Source of the DNA: Endothia cerciana
Taxonomy: Eukaryota > Ascomycota > Sordariomycetes > Diaporthales > Cryphonectriaceae
Assembly (NCBI GenBank): GCA_026119935.1
Contig: JALRMH010000016.1
Coordinates: forward strand, 248,001 to 312,000
Direction: 5' to 3'
DNA length: 64,000 bases
Shown: positions 56,953-64,000 of the stretch, one piece after another
How the letters are laid out: the number at the start of each line of letters is the position of its first letter
Position numbering within the stretch: the stretch's first letter is position 1
Notes under the pieces: model-generated
Seen by the model: the letters and a program-made list of their open reading frames with translations, nothing else
Databases searched by the model: none
Told to the model about the DNA's origin: nothing
Translations under genes and position numbers: made by a program

Positions 56953-57548
56953 CGTGGAGAGCTCTGTACGCCGTGCCTGTTATTTGCAATGCGGACGAGG
57001 AACTGTGAGGTATAATTCTGTGGACGACGTTGCTCGAGAAGCCCCCAATGAAGCAGCTGAGCTCAATGAGAGTTGATTGATCAATACTGTTTGGAATATC
57101 TCACCATGGGAAGTAGGACGATTTATATTTGGGTCTGGGTTAGCTCTGCATCGGTCCCAAGCCTGGGATTCTGATCTGAATGCCATAACCACGACGTCAT
57201 AAAGCCCCGCGCTCGTGCTGATGCAATTGGCATGTGAAGGCCGCAGCCCCCAGAGAAACAGGGATTGATTTGGTTATGACAGCAATAGTGCAACCTAGCC
57301 ACTCCTCATGATGTAAAGGCATGTGAAGTCCTTTCATTTTGTCAGCCTTGAACGTGTGAGTCCATGTGCTCAAAACGCCACGGACAATTGCAATATGGAG
57401 GATTAGTCCATTTCGACAGTAGACAATCTCGCATGGCATTGTCACTGAATGATTTCACATAGCGGAGGTGGATGGTGGGTGACTTATTTTGTTCCGTACA
57501 GGCTGAAAGCTCTTGCGCGAGCATCTCTTATTCCGCGAATGACCTCGG
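56953..57548. promoter_or_regulatory. FMO promoter and Lcp5 3' region
   Basis: This 596-bp spacer lies between two minus-strand genes. It holds the FMO promoter and the Lcp5 3' end. No coding signal is seen. Confidence 0.45.
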
Positions 57549-58664
57549 TCAGGATCGTCGACCCTTGCCTCTGTCCCTGCGACCGCTGTCCAGCACCTTG
57601 AGCCGCTTCTGGTATCTATCGCCCACATCGCCGCTGCCCCTGGGACCATCAATGGTTTCGGGGCCTCTCTTGCGACTCTTTTCTAGCAGCGCCCTCGTTC
57701 CACTACCGCCATCCTTCTTCTTGGTCAACCTGTTGATCCTGTCGACGCCCATGCTGAGGTCTCTGAACTCTTCACCACCATAGTTCATGCGACCCCTGCG
57801 GCTCTCGACTGCATTCGCCTTCGCGCGATCCTTCTTGTTGGCTAGGGGTAGCCGCACGAAGTTGCGCTCCTCGTAGTCGCGGCGCTCATCCTCCTCCTTC
57901 CGCTCAGACGCCGTCTTCATCCTCCGCCCAAACTGCACAATGTTTGTACCGATACTGGGTTGCGCAAGAGGTGCACTGGACATCTCGTCGGCGACGAACT
58001 CATCCATCGTTGCGGACTTGATTGGTCCACGCTCCCGCTTCTCCCGCCGCTCAGTCGTCGGCATAGCCGTAGGCGCAACCTTGGGAGGTCGGTATATACC
58101 ATTGGCATCCTTCTTGGACTCCGCAGCGGCTTGAGTGGTAGATCGGGCAACTGCGCTCATACTGGGTCGGAAGGCCAGGTCGGCCACCTTGGCCTCGCTT
58201 TCTCCGGCGTCCTCTTCGTCCTCGTCGGAAGCCTCGTCACTTTCGGTGCCGGATTCCGAGCCGTGATCGGACTCTGCAGCAGCTTGTGCAGCCTTCTCGT
58301 TCCGCGCTGCATCGTCGGCCGCGCGCAGGACTTTTTCGATCTGGTAACGTAGTTTGTCTTCTAGGGGCCGAACGCCTTTCTCAAGGTAGAGCCTCAGCTC
58401 GACCAGCTTCTTGACCACCTCGTCATGGACGCCGGATTCCTCGTCCGAGTCACTCGAGCCGCCCTGGTTCCCTTTTCGTAGCTTGACCAGGATAAGGAAG
58501 ACCAAGTTCTGCAGGTAGGACAGCAGCAGCTCGTTCTTGACGTCGAGCAGTGATATGCCGTCTTTGGGAGCCTCGACCGAGGGTATCTTTGCAGCAGCCT
58601 CGAATGTAGAGGAGAGCGATTGTGTCAGAGAGTCCAGGAGGACTGGTAGTGTTGTTGCAGCCAT
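57549..58664 (-). CDS. lcp5: Lcp5/neuroguidin, Sas10-Utp3-C1D domain U3 snoRNP protein
   Basis: Single exon, 371 residues. The N-terminal Sas10/Utp3/C1D domain spans about 1-115 (LLDVKNELLLSYLQNLVFLI and ELRLYLEKGVRPLEDKLRYQ). It is followed by an acidic Ser/Glu region (130-158), the diagnostic YRPPKVAPT motif at 191-199 (conserved in Lcp5 and neuroguidin), and a charged C-terminus with RRDYEERNFVRLPL, a DLSMGVDRI segment and a basic tail ending GRRDRGKGRRS. Lcp5 acts in the nucleolus in the small-subunit processome for 18S rRNA maturation. The start at 58664 is chosen because the in-frame sequence upstream is not conserved-looking. It is divergent from the nonaspanin gene (612 bp). Confidence 0.92.
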   Translation of the reverse strand: MAATTLPVLLDSLTQSLSSTFEAAAKIPSVEAPKDGISLLDVKNELLLSYLQNLVFLILVKLRKGNQGGSSDSDEESGVHDEVVKKLVELRLYLEKGVRPLEDKLRYQIEKVLRAADDAARNEKAAQAAAESDHGSESGTESDEASDEDEEDAGESEAKVADLAFRPSMSAVARSTTQAAAESKKDANGIYRPPKVAPTAMPTTERREKRERGPIKSATMDEFVADEMSSAPLAQPSIGTNIVQFGRRMKTASERKEEDERRDYEERNFVRLPLANKKDRAKANAVESRRGRMNYGGEEFRDLSMGVDRINRLTKKKDGGSGTRALLEKSRKRGPETIDGPRGSGDVGDRYQKRLKVLDSGRRDRGKGRRS

Positions 58665-59276
58665 GATCCTTAGGGATCGATCTTGTGCGGGACGAATGTG
58701 TGCAAAGGGAGAATTTCTGTTGCTCCTGAAAATTGGGAACTTTTTTCTGGGCCGCTGTGCCTGCCCCCAAGAATAGGCCGTGCCTGCAGGGGTACAGCCC
58801 ACATCATTGGATGAGGCTGTGGGTGACTAAGCTGGGTTTTTAGACAGGCAAGGCCTGAAGCCAAGGTTCATCCCCTGCGGTCTGGAATTCTGGAGGGCGG
58901 GAGTGACGACTGTCCCTTCTTACACACGCGTGTGCTGCCGCCCTTTGGATCTGGAAGTAGACAGCTGGCGCAACAAAAATAACTTCCAACGGCGCCGCCT
59001 CCTACTCCGGCGCCAACACCAATTGTAAGGTCACATCTTTGCCTTTCCGATCATCCAATTCCATAACTACGACCGATAAGCTGTGATGCTTAACGACAGC
59101 TGCCATTCCCCCGGCGCCTCTCCAAGAGCTATCTGATCAGCTCCAGCACCTACTGGATAGAGGCACGTCCGTTGCCTTCCCACCCCTCGTTGCCACTGCC
59201 TCGACCTTCTGCAGGAAACCGATCCAGACGAGCATACTGACGTACGTTCTATCCATGCAGAACATCACTGCCTAAG
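58665..59276. promoter_or_regulatory. Divergent promoter of Lcp5 and nonaspanin
   Basis: 612 bp between the two start codons. A CCAAT box lies at 59019-59023 (about 255 nt before the nonaspanin ATG). The right 200 bp is C/T-rich, as in a leader. Confidence 0.45.
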
Positions 59277-61277
59277 ATGCAAATACCGAACCATGCGTCG
59301 CCCTCGAAGGCGGCGCTCTTCACATCCCTCCTCGTCCTCCCTCGCCTCGCGTCCGCCTTCTACCTGCCCGGTGTTGCGCCGACATCATACAAGAAGGGTG
59401 ACAAGGTTCCTGTCTATGTCAACACCATCAAGCCCGTCGCCGCCCCTGGCGACCAGATGCTGCACTCCGTTGTGGCCTACGACTACTACCTGCCCATTTT
59501 CAGGCTATGTCAGCCCGAAGGAGGGCCACAGCCCGTCAGCGAGAGCTTGGGGAGCATTCTGTTTGGCGACAGGATCATGACCTCTCCCTTCGAGTTGAAG
59601 ATGGCCATCAATGAGTCTTGTAAATCTCTGTGCGAGGTGCCATACCCGCCGAGTGCGTCAAAATTCGTCAACGAAAAGATCGACCTGGGTTACAGTTTGA
59701 ACTGGCTGGTGGATGGGCTTCCGGCAGGACAGGACATCACCGATGAGCTTACCCACACGGACTTCTACAGCCCGGGATTCCTGATCGGCGAGACCCTCGA
59801 CGACAAGCAGATTTTCAACAACCACTACGATATCATCATTGACTACCATGAAGTGGGCGGCAACCCCGATCAGCTGCGCGTGGTGGGCGTACTTGTTCAG
59901 CCCCGGTCGCTCGACTACGGTGACAAGGAACCCGACTGTGCCGACAGGACCTACCCTAATGTTCACCTGTCTCCAGATGGCCAGACCACTGTCAAGTTCT
60001 CATACGGGGTTTACTGGATCAAGTCATCAACGGCCTGGGCGACGCGATGGGACAAGTACCTCCATGTCTTCGACCCCAAGATCCACTGGTTCTCCCTCGT
60101 CAACTCGGCCATCATCGTGGTCTTCCTCGTCATGACGGTCATGTCAGTTCTGGTGCGCACGCTCAAGAAGGATATTGCTAGGTACAATCGCCTGGACTCG
60201 ATCAATCTTGAGGATCTGAACGGAACCTCGGTGGTCGAGGATGGAGTGCAGGAAGACTCGGGCTGGAAGCTGGTACACGGCGATGTGTTCCGCACTCCCA
60301 CGCACCCCCTGCTGCTCTCGGTTCTACTCGGAAACGGTGCGCAGCTCTTCGTCATGACAGGCTTTACCATCTGTTTCGCACTGTTGGGATTCCTGTCACC
60401 GTCGAACCGTGGCGCGCTGGGGACGATCATGGTTCTGCTCTACACTCTTCTGGGTTTCGTCGGTGGCTACGTCTCAGCACGTGTATACAAGTCACTTGAC
60501 GGCGAGAAGTGGAAGCTGAACATCGCCCTGACGCCGCTTCTCGTGCCGAGTATCGTATTCTCCATGTTCTTCCTGCTCAATCTTTTCCTCTGGGCCAAGC
60601 AGTCTGCCGGTGCCGTGCCTTTCACGACGATGATCGTCCTTGTTCTCATCTGGTTCGTCATCTCTGTGCCTCTGTCAGGGGCTGGTTCCTGGGTGGGCTT
60701 CAAGTCGCCCGCCGTTGAGGCCCCCGTCCGCACCAACCAGATCCCGCGCCAGATCCCACCGCCGACGACCTACCTCAAGCCTATTCCCAGCATGTTGTTG
60801 GTGGGCATCCTGCCCTTCGGCGCGATCTTTGTTGAGCTGTACTTCATCATGAGCTCCATCTGGTTCAGCAAGATCTACTACATGTTTGGGTTCTTATTTC
60901 TGTGCTACGGCCTGATGATCATCACATGTGCGGCGGTCACTGTCTTGATGGTATATTTCCTGCTCTGCGCAGAGAACTACCACTGGCAGTGGCGGTCTTT
61001 TCTGGCCGCAGGCATGTGCGCTGGGTATATCTTCCTCAACGCACTGATCTACTGGATCACGAAACTGTCGCTCGGTGGCCTGGTAGGCAGTGCACTTTAC
61101 ATCGGTTACAGCGCACTGATTTCCTTCCTGTTCTTCATCTTGACAGGTGAGTTCTTGCTTGCATACCCCTCCTTTTTCCTTTTTTTCACATAGACTGACA
61201 GTGCTACAGGATCTATTGGATTCTTCTCAAGCTGGTGGTTCGTGCGGAAGATCTACGGCTCCATCAAGATCGACTAA
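59277..61277 (+). CDS. Nonaspanin / TM9SF (EMP70) family membrane protein
   Basis: Exon 1 is 59277-61146 and exon 2 is 61210-61277 (63-nt intron, GTGAGT donor, CTACAG acceptor), giving 645 residues. A signal peptide ends near ALASAFYLPG. The long luminal domain (about 28-275) carries FYLPGVAPTSYKKGDKVPVY, a hallmark of the family. Nine predicted membrane helices follow from NSAIIVVFLVMTVMSVLV onward, with HGDVFRTPTHPLLLSVLLGN between the first two. The C-terminus SWWFVRKIYGSIKID ends in the KxD-type Golgi-retention signal and comes entirely from exon 2, so the intron-retained form (ending FFLFFT) would lose it. EMP70/TMN proteins sit in Golgi and endosomes and affect sorting and adhesion. The 645-residue length is normal. 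Confidence 0.95.
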
Positions 61278-61676
61278 GGGCCGGGACCTAAATATTTGTC
61301 GCGGGAACGACGCGGTTCGAAACAGGCTGGGGGAAATATCTGCATATTTTTATACTGTACCATCAGCGCGCATGGATACTCTAAAGATCCTGCTTAGACC
61401 CGGTCTAGCATTGGATTTGAATGACCGGATGATGGGCAAAGGCGGGGTTCGCAAAAAATAGCTCGGCGTCCCGGCTCAATGGAATTGATCTTCATATCTA
61501 TCCTTCAGTAAGGGCGATTTGATCATGTCACAAGCCGCGAATGGCCCGTGCTGAGGATCTTGTAAGGTGGCATGGTTTCGCGTCGACGACGGAGTCCATT
61601 TCACCAGCCACGTCGCCTAAACGTGCTGAAACTGTGTCCTCGGATTCCCAAGGCGCTCATGCCTCTGGCGCTCCCC
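61278..61676. other. Convergent 3' spacer of nonaspanin and Med4
   Basis: 399 bp between converging stop codons. No coding signal is seen. Confidence 0.45.
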
Positions 61677-62711
61677 TCAATCATCGTCATCGTCATCCAT
61701 ATCGCCCATAAACTGGAACTGCCTCCGTGCAGGCTGCGCCGTCGTAGGACTTGGCCCGCCACCCGCGTATGACATGCCGCCCAGCCCACCAACACTCCCC
61801 CTCCGCATGGCCTCCTCCTGCGCCCTTTCCCGCTCGCGATGTCTCTCCCTCGCGATCCGCGCCTGCTCCTCTCTCATCTTGCGCAGGTTCTCTTCCCGTT
61901 CCCGCGCTTCCTTCTCCTCCTGCACCCGCCGTTCCTCCTCCTCGCGGAGCCTCCTCGCCTCTTCCTCCGCCGGATCAAAACCCTGCGGGTCGATCCCCTG
62001 CCCCATCAGCTCCTCGAGCGAAGCAAGAGCACCGCCCCGTATCTTGTCCTCCGTCGGCCACGGCTGGAATGTCGTGTCCGTCAGCGGGTCGAGGAAGCGA
62101 TTCCAGTCCTCCGGGAGCGCGGTGCCACTCCCGGCCTGTTGCTGTACTGCCACCTGACTGGCAGGAGCAGGCGACCTTGCCGCGCCATTGGCCCCGGCGG
62201 GCGTCTGGCCCCCAGGAGCGGGCGTCTGTGCCGCCGTCGTGTAGGGAGTGCCCGCCGCGTCGCCGGTGCTCATCCCGCTGTCCTCGCCATTCACACCGCC
62301 GGCGCCGCCTCCAGCTGCGGCCGCGGAGGCAAGGATGCTCGGCGGCGGCATGGTGGTCTTGCTGATCCGCCTCGCGTACTGCAGCAGCTCCTCCCAGTTG
62401 ACATCGTGGCGCGGCGCCTCGGGGAAGGTGGTTATGTTTGTGGAGCTCATGTCGCGGCGGGTGGTCCAGAGCAGGCGCAGCGTGTCGCGGATCTGGGCAT
62501 CGAGGGCCTCGGAGGAGGCCTTGAGGCTGGTGAGGAGGGCATGGTTGGTCTGGTGCCTCTCGAGCAGCTGCAGGCCCTCGGCCAGGGCGCGGTCGGCGGC
62601 GGCGAGCTCGAGGCCTGCGGCGGGCTGGGGCGTGTACTTTGCGACGGACTCGGTGAGGGTGACGAGGGCGCGCTCGAGGCGCTCGAAGCGCGCGTCTATG
62701 TAGGTGTCCAT
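61677..62711 (-). CDS. med4: Mediator complex subunit 4
   Basis: Single exon, 344 residues. The N-terminal two-thirds of the Med4 domain is recognisable: MDTYIDARFERLERALVTLT, a helix with LQLLERHQTNHALL and LKASSEALDAQIRDTLRLLW, then the NITTFPEAPRHDVNWEELL and ISKTTMPPPS motifs. A low-complexity Gly/Ala/Thr/Gln insert (140-200) and the short conserved PWPTEDKIRGGAL follow. Next is a charged coiled coil (about 240-305) rich in Glu and Arg, and an acidic C-terminus of seven Asp. Med4 is in the Mediator middle module and contacts RNA polymerase II. Open frames on the opposite strand (for example 61839-62765) are composition shadows. It is divergent from QCR10 with 372 bp between starts. Confidence 0.92.
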   Translation of the reverse strand: MDTYIDARFERLERALVTLTESVAKYTPQPAAGLELAAADRALAEGLQLLERHQTNHALLTSLKASSEALDAQIRDTLRLLWTTRRDMSSTNITTFPEAPRHDVNWEELLQYARRISKTTMPPPSILASAAAAGGGAGGVNGEDSGMSTGDAAGTPYTTAAQTPAPGGQTPAGANGAARSPAPASQVAVQQQAGSGTALPEDWNRFLDPLTDTTFQPWPTEDKIRGGALASLEELMGQGIDPQGFDPAEEEARRLREEEERRVQEEKEAREREENLRKMREEQARIARERHRERERAQEEAMRRGSVGGLGGMSYAGGGPSPTTAQPARRQFQFMGDMDDDDDD

Positions 62712-63083
62712 CGTGGAGGTCGCAAGAGGGCGCTGCGGGTGGTCGCGGAGGGTCGGGCCTGGTAAGGAAGCCGGGCAATCCGAAGAATCCCAACGCTGGA
62801 TTCTGAGGCTGTTGAAATCCAGGGAGGGTAAATGGGAGTAACCAGAGCTTGAACAAGGATTGCTTCTGGTGCAGGTGCGGCAGGGGATGCAAAAGCTGCA
62901 GGGGTCTAGAAGCTGGAAGGTCCAAAACCTCAGGCACTAAAATCCCGATCCCGGTGGAACCCGGCCTGAGGAACTCCCAAGTCGCGCATCATCGTTGAAC
63001 CAGTAGCCAATGCAACGATTCCCAACCTCGCCGTCGACAGACCCAAGAAGCTACACCACCCCGTTCGCCACAACCACATCACA
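62712..63083. promoter_or_regulatory. Divergent promoter of Med4 and QCR10
   Basis: 372 bp between the start codons. A CCAAT box at 63007-63011 lies 73 nt before the QCR10 ATG. The CCAAT-binding HAP complex is known to control respiratory-chain genes in fungi, so the position is suggestive. Confidence 0.5.
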
Positions 63084-64000
63084 ATGTACCCAGTAAGCCT
63101 CCCCTCCCCCTAGCAACGGCTTTTGTGACAGCCAATTGGACCTCCAAGGGGCATAATGCCACGCTGGAGGCGCTCTTACTAAACAGCTCTTTAATGCAGA
63201 CTCAGATCCGTCGGGCAGAGCCCTACCCTCGGTACAAGAGCCCTTATGGCCCTAAGTAAGACTGCGCACCACCCCACCGACCGACACCGGCAGTTACCGA
63301 AGCCTCGAGAACTCCATGCCCGACGTGCTGGCTGGCACAACTTGCAACGCAGCAGTCTCGGCGCCTTCGGGTGCGGTTGTGATGGGCCCATGGGCTAACG
63401 ATGGGATTCTAGGTACAACTTCCAGCCACATGTCGCTGGTCTCACCGGCAAGCAGGCCATTGGACTGTATGTGTTCACTACTCTTGGTACATGGCCGACC
63501 TGATGGAGGCTGGACCTGAAGCTCAAGCTAGAGGAAGAGGAGAGAAAGGCAGTGGGGACGTCGGGTTCTCGCCCTTCATGATGCTCCCTGTGGAAGGTCT
63601 AGGGGCTTATAAGGCAGAAGTTTCAGAGGGTCCAGGCCTCGGATGGTTCTGTGGTGCTCGAGCTTCATGGTCTGGTCATGCGTGATGGAAGATCGAGGCT
63701 GACCTGGATATCTCTATAGGGGCATGAAGACTGCGGGTCTTGGCGGCGTTGCTCTGTTTGCGGTCATTTTCTACGCCTCCGGCATTCCAAAAGTACAGCG
63801 TGATGTCCTTCAGGTAGGCAGTCGCTCTCGACGGCTATGCCACCGCAGCTAGACTGACATGAGCTTTGCAGAAAGTCCCCTTCTTCGGCAGCTACTTCAC
63901 CAACGAGATCCCTCCAGAGGACAACGTGAGTATATCACACTTTGTGCTGAAGCGGTGTTTTGCCCAGGCTTGTGCTGTGGCTGATGTTCCACCTTAGCCC
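63084..64000 (+). CDS. qcr10: Cytochrome bc1 complex subunit 10 (partial, right edge)
   Basis: Six coding exons can be read: 63084-63092 (9 nt), 63200-63255, 63413-63466, 63720-63813, 63872-63925, and a last exon that begins at 63998 with CCC and is cut by the window edge. All joins are in phase. The product starts MYPTQIRRAEPYPRYKSP, continues PHVAGLTGKQAIGLG, has one membrane helix (LGGVALFAVIFYASGIP) and ends VPFFGSYFTNEIPPEDN-P. This matches the fungal QCR10 pattern, including the closing PPEDxP. It is an accessory single-helix subunit of ubiquinol-cytochrome c reductase in the mitochondrial inner membrane. The donor of exon 3 is GTATGT at 63467; using TAT-GTGTTC instead would break the frame. 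A 9-nt first coding exon is easily missed. Only a few residues should lie outside. Confidence 0.85.

Noticed and set aside
61839..62937. Long frames overlapping Med4 on both strands
   Set aside because: Composition shadows; only the Med4 frame carries recognisable motifs.

Overview
The window is nuclear DNA of a filamentous ascomycete (Pezizomycotina). Most genes carry short spliceosomal introns (52-90 nt, GTANGT/GTGAGT donors, CAG/TAG acceptors). Codon use is GC-rich, spacers are long, and the gene set (Prp4, a Ran1-like kinase, DPM1, ENA-type Na+ ATPase, SNZ/SNO, nonaspanin, Med4, Lcp5, QCR10) is fungal. A Sordariomycete is my best guess, but the class cannot be proved from the sequence. 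Exon joins were worked out by hand from reading-frame phase, splice consensus and remembered family alignments. They are models, not transcript-backed.

Layout. 1-314 is the last exon of the Prp4 splicing kinase. About 8.4 kb without a convincing gene follows, then a two-exon Ran1/Pat1-like kinase (8732-10458), then about 9 kb that again lacks a convincing gene apart from one frame-broken coding-like stretch near 16.3-16.7 kb. From 19.4 kb the window is gene-dense: a CSN8/PSMD8/eIF3k-type helical protein (-), a short-chain dehydrogenase (+), dolichol-phosphate mannose synthase (-), a four-exon ENA-type P-ATPase (-), a secreted beta-propeller protein resembling fungal hetero-Diels-Alderases (+), a low-complexity nuclear protein (+) and an OSCA/TMEM63 channel (+). 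Next come a DUF7707-like cell-surface gene with an in-frame stop in its serine tract (-), a FAD monooxygenase (-), a small three-exon locus with an in-frame UAG (-), a small secreted protein (+) and a GH76 mannanase-like enzyme (+).

From 51 to 64 kb the genes are compact and housekeeping in character. The two subunits of PLP synthase (SNZ/PdxS and SNO/PdxT) are divergent across a 934-bp shared promoter that holds a 20-bp near-perfect direct repeat. Then come an FMO-like monooxygenase (-), Lcp5/neuroguidin (-) divergent from a nonaspanin (+), and Med4 (-) divergent from QCR10 (+), which runs off the right edge.

Functional links are limited. SNZ and SNO are one enzyme. DPM1, GH76 and the DUF7707-like gene all touch glycosylation or the cell wall. 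ENA and OSCA act in ion homeostasis. No PKS, NRPS or terpene synthase is present, so the oxidoreductases and the propeller protein do not form an evident biosynthetic cluster. I saw no tRNA, rRNA, CRISPR array or recognisable transposon. The most unusual signals are the two loci with a single in-frame stop in an otherwise coherent spliced frame, the paired repeats in the SNZ-SNO promoter, and recurrent 12-16 nt G/C homopolymers confined to spacers.
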